Source of the DNA: Castor canadensis
Taxonomy: Eukaryota > Chordata > Mammalia > Rodentia > Castoridae
Reading direction: 5' to 3'
DNA length: 64,000 bases
Assembly: GCF_047511655.1 (NCBI RefSeq)
Contig: NC_133386.1
Span: 77,937,501 to 78,001,500, forward strand
The position numbers were made by a program, and so were the translations under genes. The notes beneath the pieces were generated by a model. It was not told the origin of the DNA. It searched no databases and saw nothing but the letters and a program-made list of their open reading frames with translations. Numbering within the stretch: position 1 is the first letter of the stretch; each line of letters begins with the position of its first letter. Shown one piece after another: positions 52,845 through 63,637 of this stretch.

Positions 52845-52879
<35 letters not shown>

Positions 52880-52978
52880 GCACACAGACAAACAGCTGGA
52901 GGAGAGGCTCAAGTAGTAGAATGTCTGCCTAGCAAACGGAGGTCCTGAATTTAAACCCTAATGCCACAAAAAAAAAGT
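52729..52978 (+). repeat. Composite SINE with internal (CA)n
   Basis: tgtacactggtggctcatgcc, caaagccagcctggggtaat, ccctatctcaaaaatatcc, then (CA)n at 52846-52878, then gctggaggagaggctcaag and an A run. The microsatellite has expanded in the linker between the two units. Confidence 0.85.
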
Positions 52979-52979
52979 T

Positions 52980-53635
52980 TTTTATAGAGGTGTAATAAAA
53001 GAACAACCCAAATCCAGAAATCTATAACTTTGTTCATAAAACTTCAAGATCAGAGTAATTTTTCCAAAATCCAAGTGGAGATGGACAGACATGAGGTAAG
53101 TGACTGATGGATGCTTGTTTACTTGTGGAAGAGTCTAATGTCTCCATTTCTCCCCATGACACCTATGATGCCCACAGAAAATTAGGACATTGGGGAGAAA
53201 ATGGAAGTATATATTGATATTTTTAAGTCAACAACAAAAACAAGCAGCAGGATTCAGAGAAGGAGTATTTCTGATGTCAATGAAAACAGTTATAATGAGT
53301 AGAATTTTGACCTTTATGCTAAAAATCAGAAATTAACTTTTAAAACAGGAACATATTTTTAGGGAATTATAAAAAGCTTTTTTAAATGCATGAGGAGATT
53401 TGCCACTGATAGTTCTGAAACAGCTTTCATCAAGGCTCAGAATGCTCAAAATTGAAGAGGGAAAAACTTACAGTATGAAAATCACTACAAATCAAATCAT
53501 TTTCATTTTTACATGTGTCTCTATATCCCATATAACTTTATAATTGTTCCACTTTGTTACATAATCTTTAAACACACGTTCTTCTATCCACCTCATTTTA
53601 AAAATGTATTTTTTCAAAGTAATTTAAATATGTCA
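52980..53635. other. Intergenic, no gene seen
   Basis: AT-rich, no repeat recognised. Confidence 0.4.
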
Positions 53636-53639
53636 GTAT

Positions 53640-54185
53640 ATTTCACCACAACTGAGGGGACTGATTCTAGATATGCAAGGCTGGTTCAACATTCAAAAAA
53701 TAATTAATACCATCCAGCACATCAACAAGCTAATGGAGAAAAAAATGTATGCTCATATCAATAGATATAGGAAAAGCATTTGAAAAAAATCTAACACCTA
53801 ATCATGATTTTTAAAAAGTCTCAGTAAAGTAGAAACACCGTCTTGGTTCTGGCCTCTGGTAAGCGCCTCCTTACTATATCAAACACGATATGATGGAGGA
53901 CATCTCATGACAAGAAAGAGTAATCATGCTAACTCGGCCTCTCTTACTCTTTTTCTAAAGCCACTAATATATGATTGGACACTTCACAAAAGAGTATGTA
54001 TTAATGACAAATACGTATATAAAAATTGTTTTACATCATATGTCATTAAGAAATTTCTAATTAAAACAGTAAGATATACTACATATCTATTAGAATGGTT
54101 AAAATCCAAGACAATGACAATACCAAATGCCAGCAAGAATATAGAGCAGCAAAAACTCTCATTAATTATGGATTCGTGTCCTTCC
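53640..54185 (+). mobile_element. Old LINE-1 ORF2 fragments
   Basis: Degenerate ORF2 text in two blocks: RT-region-like ARLVQHSKNN / HINKLMEKKM at about 53670-53810, and C-terminal-like KKFLIKTVRYTTYLLEW at about 54035-54105. Much more decayed than the L1 copies at 20.8 and 54.3 kb. Confidence 0.55.
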
Positions 54186-54258
54186 AAGGGGCCATCCTTA
54201 TCCTGAGTAGTGCTACGGAAGGGCATTTAATCCAAGGTAATCTAGTCTCTAAAACTAA

Positions 54259-54275
54259 TTTAGTGGACAGATTTT
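54259..54275. repeat. L1 target-site duplication, left copy
   Basis: ttagtggacagattttt, one mismatch from 55367-55383. Confidence 0.8.
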
Positions 54276-55366
54276 TTTTTCATTTCTTTTATTATTCATA
54301 TGTGCATACAAGGCTTGGTTCATTTCTCCCCCCTGCCCCCACCCCCTCCCTTACCATCCACTCCGCCCCCTCCCTCTCCCCTCCCCCAATACCCAGCAGA
54401 AACTATTTTGCCCTTATTTCTAATTTTGTTGTAGAGAGAGTATAAGCAATAATAGGAAGGAACAAGGGGTTTTGCTGGTTGAGATAAGGATAGCTATACA
54501 GGGCACTGACTCACATTGATTTCCTGTGCGTGGGTGTTACCTTCTAGGTTAATTCTTTTTGATCTAACCTTTTCTCTAGTACCTGTTCCCCTTTTCCTAT
54601 TGGCCTCAGTTGCTTTTAAGGTATCTGCTTTAGTTTCTCTGCGTTAAGGGCAACAAATGCTAGCTAGTTTTTTAGGTGTCTTACCTATCCTCACCCCTCC
54701 CTTGTGTGCTCTCGCTTTTATCATGTGCTCATAGTCCAATCCCCTTGTTGTGTTTGCCCTTGATCTAATGTCCACATATGAGGGAGAACATACGATTTTT
54801 GGTCTTTTGGGCCAGGCTAACCTCACTCAGAATGATGTTCTCCAATTCCATCCATTTACCAGCAAATGATAACATTTCGTTCTTCTTCATGGCTGCATAA
54901 AATTCCATTGTGTATAGATACCACATTTTCTTAATCCATTCGTCAGTGCTGGGGCATCTTGGCTGTTTCCATAACTTGGCTATTGTGAATAGTGCCACAA
55001 TAAACATGGATGTGCAGGTGCCTCTGGAGTAACAGTCTTTTGGGTATATCCCCAAGAGTGGTATTGCTGGATCAAATGGTAGATCGATGTCCAGCTTTTT
55101 AAGTAGCCTCCAAATATTTTTCCAGAGTGGTTGTACTAGTCTACATTCCCACCAACAGTGTAAGAGGGTTCCTTTTTCCCCGCATCCTCGCCAACACCTG
55201 TTGTTGGTGGTGTTGCTGATGATGGCTATTCTAACAGGGGTGAGGTGGAATCTTAGCATGGTTTTAATTTGCATTTCCTTTATTGCTAGAGATGGTGAGC
55301 ATTTATTCATGTGTTTTCTGGCCATTTGAATTTCTTCTTTTGAGAAAGTTCTGTTTAGTTCACGTG
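54276..55366 (-). mobile_element. 5'-truncated LINE-1, minus strand
   Basis: About 1.09 kb: on - the final 186 codons of ORF2 (55325-54765), then a 3'UTR with the G-rich tract and an A tail (T-rich on + at 54272-54290). Flanking duplication ttagtggac(a/g)gattttt at 54259-54275 and 55367-55383, one mismatch. It inserted at the left edge of the retroviral pol remnant. Confidence 0.9.
54765..55325 (-). pseudogene. L1 ORF2 C-terminal fragment
   Basis: An open frame of 186 codons, the Cys-rich C-terminal portion ([20 protein letters not shown] near residue 37) ending SLICGH and a TAG. The insertion lacks endonuclease and reverse transcriptase, so it could never move by itself. Confidence 0.85.
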
Positions 55367-55383
55367 TTAGTGGACGGATTTTT
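55367..55383. repeat. L1 target-site duplication, right copy
   Basis: ttagtggacggattttt. Confidence 0.8.
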
Positions 55384-56400
55384 AAGAGTCTAATTTAGAG
55401 CAAACAATTTGCAAGTCTGTGCTGACTAATTGTTAGGGAGTCAGCCTGAATCTATTATAGTAAAGGCATACCTGTTATGTCTTTTTCCCTCAATTACCTG
55501 AGAGGATCCACCCACAATGAAATGGAACCAAGTCTAGAAAGGAGTTTCACTGAAGTCTGGCCTTACTTTTGTTTGGTATTCAATAATATCTAAACATTTA
55601 TGTGCAGGGCTCCTCCTTCCTGCTTCCCCTTCCAAGAAAGTGGCTAGATTTAGGGTCTCATCAGTAGTTAGAGTCAGGTCACCCTTTTCTGGCAAGATAG
55701 CCTCATACTTTAGGATCCTAGAATCTGTCAGCCATCTGCCCACCTTCTGATTTAAGATTGTTCTAACTTGATGGGGAGTGATAATAATCAGGTTTCCCCC
55801 AAAGGTGATTTCTCTACTTTCTTTGGTTAGAAGGGCTGTAGCTGGTACTGCCTGAATGCACTCAGGCCAACCTCAGGTGACAGGATCCAGGAATTTAGAT
55901 AAGAAGGCTGCAGGTTGACATTGATCCCTATGCTTTTGGGATAGCACACCAAGGGCAACTCCCTTGTTTAAATTTACAAGAGGTGAAAAGGCTGTTTAAG
56001 AAGAGGGCAAGGCTAGCACCAGGACTGTGTGTGATAGGGGCTTGTTTTATCTCCACGGGGGGTCCAAGAAAGGGGGTCTGGTCCCTCTTGGGTCAATTTG
56101 AGATATCAAGATTTAGTTTTAAGGGCATATGCATCTATCCACAATTGGCAGTATCCCACTAAGCCAAGGAATTTTCTTAATTCTTGTTTTGTTCCTGGGA
56201 GCAGGAGACCAGTAATTCCTTCTATTCTTTCTGAACCAATCCTTCATGGGCCCTTACTGATTAAATGTCCCAGATATTTTACTTCAGTCTCAGCAAATTG
56301 TAACTTATTCTCTGAAATACGAAGTCCCTGGCTTTCCAGGAAATTTATAAAGCTAATGTTTGTGTTAATCACTCCCCCTGATTATCCCCTTATTATTAAA
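55384..56400 (-). pseudogene. Retroviral pol remnant (RT end, connection, RNase H start)
   Basis: On the - strand the reading ESQGLRISENKLQFAETEV and then KYLG (about 56340-56265) is the end of a gamma-type reverse transcriptase palm/thumb. An open piece at 55743-55534 (GRWLTDSRILKYEAILPE) belongs to the connection region. Text near 55500-55390 ([23 protein letters not shown]) is the start of RNase H. Several stops and frameshifts intervene, and the polymerase active-site segment is missing. Confidence 0.75.
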
Positions 56401-56479
56401 TTTCTCAACTCTCATACATTTTCTCAGTGTGCTGGGATGTTGTTATCCCATCAGGGATCTTGATTAAGAGACTTAACAT

Positions 56480-57830
56480 CAGCCACCAAGATATTTTGTC
56501 CAGGGGTGTTCACGCTCCCAGATAGCCATTGCCACTTTACAGATCATGGCTCTTTCCTCCCCTGAGAAGAGAATTCCCAAAATAGTCATCAACTCAGCCC
56601 AAGTATATATCTGTGGTCCCAGAAATTGATCACCCTGTTCTGAGACCCCAAAGGGATCCTCAAGAAGGGGTCACAACTCCTTTTTAAAATTTTGGACCTC
56701 AGAGCTGGTAAGTGGGGCATTTATAAATCCTGTATCGCCCCCTCCAAGGGGGACCTCCCTGAGAGGAAAGATGGAGTATGGGTTTTCTTCTTCAGACTGA
56801 GGAAAAAGTATATTCTCAGTCTCTTGATGACATTGTTCTAACTCCCTTTGAAGTCACAGTAGGGAGGGGTTTTAGGTAGGGAGGGAAGGGGGGGAGGAGG
56901 TGGAAGGGTTAGGATGGGGAGGTGGAGAGGTGGAAGTCTGAGGTGGCAGTGCAGGGGCTGGCTCTGGTGCCTGAGCTGGGGGAACAGCAGGTTATGGGAG
57001 GGTGGGGAGTAAATCCCTGTTAGAAAGGGTTTGGTTTTTTTTTTTTTTTTCTTTTTGTCTTTTTTCCTTTTCTTTAAGTGGAAACAGGACTACAGGACTC
57101 TGTCTACAACAGAGGGCATATTCCATCTCCTCTTTTTTTTTTTTTCTTTTATTATTCATATGTGCATACAAGGCTTGGGTCATTTCTCCCCGCTGCCCCC
57201 ACCCCCTCCCTTACCACCCACTCCACCCCCTCCCTCTTCCCCCCACCCCCTCAATACCCAGCAGAAACTATTTTGCCCTTATCTCTAATTTTGTTGTAGA
57301 GAGAGTATAAGCAATAATAGGAAGGAACAAGGGTTTTTGCCGGTTGAGATAAGGATAGCTATACAGGGTATTGACTCACATTGATTTCCTGTGCGTGGGT
57401 GTTACCTTCTAGGTTAATTCTTTTTGATCTTACTCTTTTTGAGTTTACATGCTCAATTAATAGTTGACAGACGACCCAGTCTTCATCAGACCCCAAATTT
57501 TGGCTAAAACCCAAAGGCTTTAAGATCAGTTCTTGGGTCCAGATAAAACAACAGTATTCAACCATTCTTTGTTTCGTTTTCCCTTTAGTACAGAGGCTCT
57601 CATCCCATTATTTTAACATCTTCCCTAGGGGGCTCTCAGAGGGTATTTTATCCTGGGCCTTTGTTTTCTGGCCTCCCTCTTTGCTGCCTTTATTTCCCAT
57701 TTCTCCCTTCTGGTCAACTGTGCTATGTCTAGCAGGAGCTCAACTCCCCCTTGCCTTGGAGGTTCCTTGCATTCTGATTCTCTTTTGCTTTGTCCATCTC
57801 CAGCTGCATCCCTTGTGGAAGTTTGAGGCA
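56480..57830 (-). pseudogene. Retroviral gag remnant, split by an L1 fragment
   Basis: On the - strand a capsid-like N-terminal piece reads FLGPQIYTWAELMTILG and GEERAMICKVAMAIW (about 56660-56510), preceded by a proline-rich linker (about 57000-56800) and a matrix-like piece (about 57565-57440). A basic 68-codon open frame at 57831-57625 lies 5' of that and is uncertain. The L1 3' fragment at 57128-57427 lies in the middle. No complete domain is open. Confidence 0.6.
57128..57427 (-). mobile_element. Short LINE-1 3' fragment, minus strand
   Basis: About 300 bp of L1 3'UTR, with T run on +, attattcatatgtgcatacaa, a C-rich tract (57187-57255) and tgagataaggatagctatac. It ends at ...tttttgatct, where the copy at 54.3 kb continues. 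Duplicated target is short and unclear (ctcttttt on both sides). Confidence 0.85.
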
Positions 57831-58255
57831 CCTCTTGGTAGCTGGCAGGTCAGTATAAGCTGCTGACCTGGATTTGATTCAAGAATCTAATTCCACCTTA
57901 AACAGTATGAGGTCACCTCAGAACTGCAGCTCAGGACTCTGCTTTCCCTGCGTGTCACCCAACATGTCTCACTCACACATCACATAGCCTCAAATATCCC
58001 AACCACCAAGACATTACTTAGTCACCTCCATGATGTTTCTTGTCTTGGTTTGTGCACAAAACTTATGTGGTCACCATGGTCCCCGTCTTCAGAGCTGTTT
58101 TACCCACATTGTCAAGAAATTGTGGAGTCCGAGTTCACTCGCAGATCTGGAAAGTTGTTGCCCTCAGCCAAACCTCGGGGCTGCTGGAACCAGGCAGCAG
58201 GACACATCTCCCCAGGGAAGGGCCAGGAAGGGGATCTTCCTGGACAGAATGTAAA

Positions 58256-58273
58256 ATCCCAGATGAGCCCCCA
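58256..58273 (-). promoter_or_regulatory. Retroviral primer-binding site, Pro-type
   Basis: On the - strand TGGGGGCTCATCTGGGAT, two CpG-decay-like changes from the tRNA-Pro site of gammaretroviruses. It follows the LTR end by three bases. Confidence 0.85.
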
Positions 58274-58276
58274 AAT

Positions 58277-58777
58277 TGTTGGAATTAAAGACCCTCCAGT
58301 GCTGAAAACAGACACAAAAGAGGCAGAGAAAATCTTGACAAGGCAATTTCTCTTGATGAAGAGAGTACAAGCATGTGCTCACTCCAGTCAAGCAAATATG
58401 CAAGGACAAAATGGCTGACAGTGGCTCCTCCTTATATCCCTGATGCAGTTGTACCTGCCCCTCACCTGGGATTTGTCCAGGTCAAGATTTAGCCAATCTT
58501 CCCGATTGGCTAAAAGGCTTGGGGGATGGGTTAGGGTATACAGTTTGGTGGGCAATGGAGCAGTACAGGGATCCGGAAAAAGAAGCAAGGAGCCTTTAAA
58601 CATGCAAGTCACCTAAGATGGCCACCTGAGGAATTTTTAAGTAATCTAAGAGGGTAGCAAATACTTTGATAGAAAAGGTCATTTTTCTTATGGGGGTTAG
58701 ATTGACTGAGGCACAATACATCTACGGGTAAAATAGCAAAGCAAAAATCCCACTGACAATGAACAGCAACCCAAACA
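58277..58777 (-). repeat. 5' LTR of the gammaretrovirus-like element
   Basis: On the - strand it begins TGTTTGGGTTGCTGTTC and ends TTAATTCCAACA, about 500 bp. A TATA-like gatataagg lies at 58437-58431. Two CCAAT motifs in opposite orientation form an 11-bp inverted repeat (58488-58514). The outer edge is assigned from the TG only. Confidence 0.75.
58488..58514. repeat. Inverted CCAAT pair in the LTR
   Basis: tttagccaatc, spacer ttccc, gattggctaaa: perfect 11-bp arms, each carrying a CCAAT box, upstream of the TATA-like motif on the - strand. Confidence 0.8.
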
Positions 58778-58796
58778 ATGACTGACAAGAATCTAA

Positions 58797-58970
58797 GCCT
58801 GGCATTGGTGGCTCATGCCTATAATGCTATCTACTTAGGAGGCAGAGATTGGGAGGATCCCAGTTTGAAGCCAGCCCAGGCAAAAAAGTGTGGGGAGGGG
58901 AGGCTGGTGGAGTAACTCAAGGGATAGGCCCTGAGTTCAAACTCCAGCCCCGCAAAAAAAAAAAAAAAAG
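58797..58970 (+). repeat. Composite SINE (B1-like + ID-like)
   Basis: gcctggcattggtggctcatg, tttgaagccagcccaggc, ggctggtggagtaactcaagg, gagttcaaactccagcccc, then an A run. Confidence 0.85.
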
Positions 58971-58974
58971 AATC

Positions 58975-59176
58975 TAAAACAAATCACTCACACTAAGGGG
59001 AGGGATATTTATGGGAGGGGGTGTAAATGAAGAAAGTAAAGAAGGTGAATATGGTTGATGTACTTTCTATACAAATATGAATATGGAACATTAAGATCTG
59101 TTGAAATCACAACAAGAAGAGGACTAAAGTAGAGAGGAGAGTAATGGAGGGGATGAACCAATTCAGGGTATAATAC

Positions 59177-59215
<39 letters not shown>

Positions 59216-59575
59216 TAGATATAGATATATGAAATGTCACAATGAAACTCTCTGTATAGCCATCACAAACAAACAAAAATATCTTTAAAAAAAAATGAAG
59301 GACAGTAAAGTATAACAAGTCCTGTCTGGGGTTTGGTACCAGCGGGAAGGGGAAGGACATAAGGAAAGGGTGAAGGAGGGCAAATATCATGGAAGTACTA
59401 TGTATTCACTTATGAAAATGGAACAAGACCTGTTCAAACTGTTATATCAAGGGAGAGAAAAATGGAGGTGGTGAATCTAACTAAGATATATTGTAAACAC
59501 TTTGATAAATGTTACAATATACCCCCAGTACAACTATAATATGCTAATAAATAATTAAAAGAAAAAAATTACTGG
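58975..59575 (+). repeat. Two old L1-like 3' ends in series
   Basis: Two related blocks, each purine-rich then ending with an 'aatgtcacaatgaaactc' or 'aatgttacaatatacccc' motif and an A-rich tail (about 58975-59290 and 59295-59575). The first holds a (GATA)n microsatellite at 59177-59230. Confidence 0.45.
59177..59230. repeat. (GATA)n microsatellite
   Basis: About ten ATAG units followed by imperfect atagat units. Confidence 0.92.
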
Positions 59576-59875
59576 TTCATCCACTTTGGAAAACAGTTCA
59601 AAATTTCTTACAAAGATAAACATGGGCTCCTGTAATCCAGCAACTGTATACCTGCATATTTTACCCAAATTAGTTGAAAATGTATGACAAACAAAAAACC
59701 TGCATATGAATCGTTGTGATTCACGTGAGTATCTGAACTGTAATATAGTTATAGGATGGCATATTATTCAGTGATTTAAAAGATATGAACTATCAGGCTA
59801 TTAAAAGATGTGGAAAATGTAGTGTGTACAGCTACACCAAGGAAACCAGTTTGAAAAAGGGTACATATGGTATTT
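59576..59875 (+). repeat. Degraded L1 ORF2-end-like stretch
   Basis: actttggaaaacagttcaaa, tgtatacctgcatattttacc and ttattcagtgatttaaaag are reminiscent of L1 ORF2 C-terminal coding text, much decayed. Confidence 0.35.
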
Positions 59876-59879
59876 TATA

Positions 59880-60405
59880 GACTGCATTGTGTCTTCCCAT
59901 AGTTCATATGTTGAAACTATAACCCACAATGTGACTGTATTTGGGGATAGGGCCTTTAGGGAGGTAATTAAGGTTAAATGAAGCCCTAAGGAGAGAGCCC
60001 TAGTACAATGGGGCTAGATTTCTTTTTGTTGCTGTTGTTGCTTGAGAAAGTGTCACCCTGTGTAGCCCAGACTGGCTTCCCAATCCTACTGCTTTAGTCT
60101 TCTGAGGACTGGGATTATAAGTACGCACCACTACACCCAGCGAGGACGAGTATTCTTATAAAAGGAAGAGACAACAGAGCTATTTCTCCTTCTTCATGCC
60201 TACACACAGAGAAACAGCTCTGTGAGCATACAGAAAGTGGCCACCCATGATTCAGGAAGGGAAGCATTATCAGAAACCAACCTACCAACCCTCATGACCC
60301 CATGGACTTTAAGCTTCCAGAACTGTGAGAAAATAAATTTCTGTTGTTTAACCACCAAATCTGTGGTATCTTGTTATGGCAGCCTAAGTAGAATAATACA
60401 TAGTA
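59880..60405 (+). repeat. MaLR-type LTR with a B1 insertion
   Basis: gactgcattgtgtcttccc, acccacaatgtgactgtat, gataggg/cctttagggagg, ending tatggcagcctaagtagaat. It is interrupted by a B1 at about 60022-60142. Confidence 0.7.
60022..60142 (-). repeat. B1-like SINE, minus strand
   Basis: gagaaagtgtcaccctgtg, tagcccagactggcttccc, gaggactgggattataag, cgcaccactacacccagc on +. Confidence 0.75.
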
Positions 60406-60589
60406 TGATTCAAACTATGTGATATTTTGGAAAAGGCAAAACTATAAACACAATAAAATGATCAGTGGGTTTTAGGGGTTCTGGGAAGGAAGAGAGGGAT
60501 GTAAAGTGGAGTGCAAGGCATTTTTAAGGTGATGAAACTGTTCTGTATAATTCTATAATGGTAGATACATAACACTATGTGTTTGTCCA

Positions 60590-61290
60590 AATCGACAGAA
60601 ATGGCAAGCATTAAGAAAATAACAACAAATGCTGGCCAGGATGTGGGGAAAAGGAACCCTCATATACTGTTGGTGGGAATGAAAACTAGTACAAGCATTA
60701 TGGAAATCAGAATGGAGGTTCCTCAAAAAACTAAAAATAGACCTACCTTATGATCCCACCATACCACTCTTGGGCATATATTCAAAGGAGTGTAAATCAA
60801 TATTTAGGAAAGATACCTGCATACTCATGTTTATTGAAGAATCAACTGAGGTGCCCAAAAACTGATGAATGGATAAAGAAAAAAATATATATATATCATG
60901 AAATACTACTCAGCCATAAAGAAAAATGAAATTATGTCATTTGCAGGAAAATGAATAGAACTGGAGATTATCATGTTGAGTGAGATTAAACCAAGCACAA
61001 GAAGCTAAATATCTCATGCTCTCATTCATTTTCGAATCCTAGACCTGAAATGATCATGTTGATGATATTAATGATGGGACATGAATGTAAAAAAGGGGGT
61101 CTGGAGAATCAGTGGGAGGGAGGAAGAGGAAAAAAGAAAGGAAATACAGGATGAAGAGGACTGAAGTATGCTGCATATATATGAAGACAGCATAATGAAA
61201 TCTACCAGACTCTGTTTGAAAAAAAGGATGGAGGAGAGAGGAAGGAATGGAAATATAATGGAGGGGTGAAATTGTTCAAAGTACACTGTA
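60590..61290 (+). mobile_element. Old LINE-1 3' end
   Basis: Decayed L1 ORF2 end (atgctggccaggatgtgggg, cccaccataccactcttggg, agccataaagaaaaatgaaat), followed by a purine-rich 3'UTR (gtgggagggaggaagagg) and the caatataatggaggg-type end. It matches the same region of the young copies at 21.4-21.9 kb only loosely. Confidence 0.7.
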
Positions 61291-61293
61291 TGT

Positions 61294-61432
61294 AGGCCTG
61301 GCACCAGTGGCTCACACTTGTAATCCTAGCTATTCAGGAGGCAGAGATCAGAAGGATCATGGTTCAAAGCCAGTGTGGACAAATAGTTCTCAAGACCCGA
61401 TCTCAAGACTGTATGCATGTGTGGAATTACCA
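61294..61432 (+). repeat. B1-like part of a composite SINE
   Basis: ctggcaccagtggctcacac, ttgtaatcctagctattcag, gacccgatctcaagac; it lacks the ID-like right unit. Confidence 0.75.
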
Positions 61433-61507
61433 CAATGAAGTCCCCTGGTATGATTAAAGTATGGTAATTCAAAAATATAATAGAACTAATAAACAACACA
61501 AAGAGTG

Positions 61508-62255
61508 ATTTGATTTGGATATGGTTAGTGCCCCCACAAAATCCCTATGTGAAAGGTGGTAGTATGGGAAGATGCCGTAAACCTTTAAGAGGTGACACAT
61601 AGCGGGAAGTCCTTAGGTCATTCGGAGCATGCCCTCAAAAAACATTGTGGAGCCTCGAAAGAGATTGTGACTCATGCCTATAATCCTAGCTGCTTGCAAG
61701 GCTGAGTTTGGGAGAATCAGGGTTTGAGGCCAGCTGGGGCAAGAAAGTTTAAGACCCCATCTCCATAGAAAAAAGTCAGCTTTTTCTGCTGGTGTGCTGG
61801 TGGCACACATCTTTCATCCCAGCGATGGTAGGCCTGTGGTCCAGGTGAGCCTGGTCTAAAAGCAAGACCCTATCTCCAAAGAATCAGAGCAAAAGGGGTG
61901 GAGGTTTGGGTCAAATGGCAGAGAGCCTACCTAACAAGTGTGAAGACCTGAGTTCAAACCCCAGTAACATCGAAAAAAAAAAGATAAAGGATTATAGGAC
62001 TTTTTCTTTGTCTCTCTCTCCTTCTCCCTCTCTCTCCCCTCCTCTGCTATAGCTGGAGATATAATCACTTGTTTTCTCCCTACATGCACCCTGGCATTGT
62101 TACCCATGCCATGAGGTGAGCAAAGGGCAGCCCTGCTAAACCTGCACTACACCATTTGTACTTTAAGCCTCTGAAACTATAAACTAAATAAATCTTTTCT
62201 TTTTATAAGTTACTTGCCTCTGGTATTTCACTACAGTAACACAAAGCTAATAGAC
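61508..62255 (+). repeat. MaLR-type LTR with a three-part SINE insertion
   Basis: gatttggatatggttagtgcc, ccctatgtgaaaggtgg, and after the SINE ...gtatttcactacagtaacac. Interrupted at 61662-61982. Confidence 0.55.
61662..61982 (+). repeat. Three-part composite SINE
   Basis: gattgtgactcatgcctataa (B1-like), gctggtgtgctggtggcac (second B1-like), then gtttgggtcaaatggcagag and gagttcaaaccccagtaac (ID-like), A run. Confidence 0.8.
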
Positions 62256-62269
62256 CTATGTAAACTATG

Positions 62270-63300
62270 AATTATGATGAAAAATAATGTATCAATATCA
62301 GAAAGCTTCTTAACTCATGGCAAACAGGAAGCAATGAGAGTAATATAGGAAGGGACCAGGGGAACATATATCCCCCAAGGACAGGTCCCCAGTGACCTAC
62401 TTTCTCCAGAGAGGCCCCACCTCAATAGTTTCCAGCACTTCCCAATATAACATCATCATCTGGGGACCTAGGATTCAACACTTGAACCCGTGGTAGACAT
62501 TTTGTATTAAAACCATAACATTCTACCCCAACTGTCAAAGGCTCGTGTCCACCTAATAATGCACTTAGTCCATTTCTAAGAATTCCCAAAGTCTCAAAAA
62601 GTTTGATCACTTCTCAAAAGTCCAAGTCCAAAGTCTTCTCTGAGACTGCAGACAAACTCTTAACCGTGACGCCCTATAAAATTTAAAAAGCAAGTTACAT
62701 ACTTTCAACATACAACAGCACAGTGAGAGGAAGGGGCTGGCGTCCCAATATCCACGCACTAGTGACCGAACTTCCTTCAGCTAACACCTTTTAAAGGTAC
62801 CATCGTCTCCTAATGGTGCCACAGTCTGGGAACCATGCCTTTAACACATGGGCTTTTGAAAGATATCATACCTAAACTAGAGCATCTGAGGCAGGCTAGA
62901 AGTAGGGAAAGTTTGGGACTCATATGTAGGTTGCCCAGGGATGGCCCAGACCACCCTCACCTGGCCAGGAACTGCCCATTGCCACTCCCCGCAATTTGAT
63001 TATTAGATGGAAATCACCTGGTTCCTCCCTGTGCATAGATTAGCATAAGCTTTAAAAGTGCCTAAAAAGGAGAAGCATATGCTGTCACCCTCCAAATAAC
63101 ACCTGCGGCACACCATCCTCCCCTTTCAGAAAACTAGCTTTACACTCACATGGCCTGCCATGAAGTCTTCCTGGTGGGACACAAAGAGCTTGGAAGTCTT
63201 GTGGCCAGACTGAACCAATGCTGTTAACACATCTACTTGGTCTGATCCTGATATAGTCATACCAGTTCTCATAAGAAACTATTTGGTAAAGTTAGTGTTT
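62270..63300 (+). repeat. MaLR internal-like sequence
   Basis: tctcaaaagtccaagtccaaag, tctgagactgcagacaaac and aaatttaaaaagcaagttac resemble the internal region of MaLR elements, just right of the LTR at 61508-62255. No coding frame survives. Confidence 0.5.
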
Positions 63301-63412
63301 ACATGATACTTATGTTTTTATCATTTAACTTTCAACTTTTCTGTGTCCTCATATTTAAATTTTATGTCTTATAATGTTGGTCTGATTTTGAGGTTCAGTC
63401 TAACTATCTGCA

Positions 63413-63637
63413 TTTTTTTTGAGGGGGGTGGTACTGGGGTTTGAAGTCAAGGCCTCTACTTCCTAGGCAGGTGCTCTACCACTTGAGTCATTTTGCCAGC
63501 TCTGTTTCTGTGTTGGGTTTATTTTGAGATAGGGTCTCAAGAACTATTTGCCCAGGCTGGCCTTGAACTGTGATCCTCCCAAACTGTGCCTCTTAAGTAG
63601 CTAAAATTACAGGTGTGAGCCACCTGCACCCAGCTAA
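63413..63637 (-). repeat. Composite SINE, minus strand
   Basis: T run, gtactggggtttgaagtcaag, gtgctctaccacttgagtc, gagatagggtctcaag, ccaggctggccttgaactg, aattacaggtgtgagccac on +. Confidence 0.85.

Larger units (their letters stand above)
55384..58777 (-). mobile_element. Gammaretrovirus-like endogenous retrovirus, 5' part with gag-pol remnant, minus strand
   Basis: On the - strand: 5' LTR (58777-58277), a Pro-type primer-binding site (58273-58256), a leader, gag-like sequence (about 57830-56480), then an abrupt jump to the end of reverse transcriptase and the start of RNase H (56400-55384). The rest of gag, protease, most of reverse transcriptase, integrase, env and the 3' LTR are absent or removed. 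A later L1 fragment (57128-57427) splits gag, and the L1 at 54276-55366 borders its left end. All frames are interrupted; it is an inactive fossil. Confidence 0.82.

Noticed and set aside
59177-59230. Array-like regular repeat
   Set aside because: It is a 4-bp (GATA)n microsatellite, not spaced repeats; no CRISPR is expected or seen.
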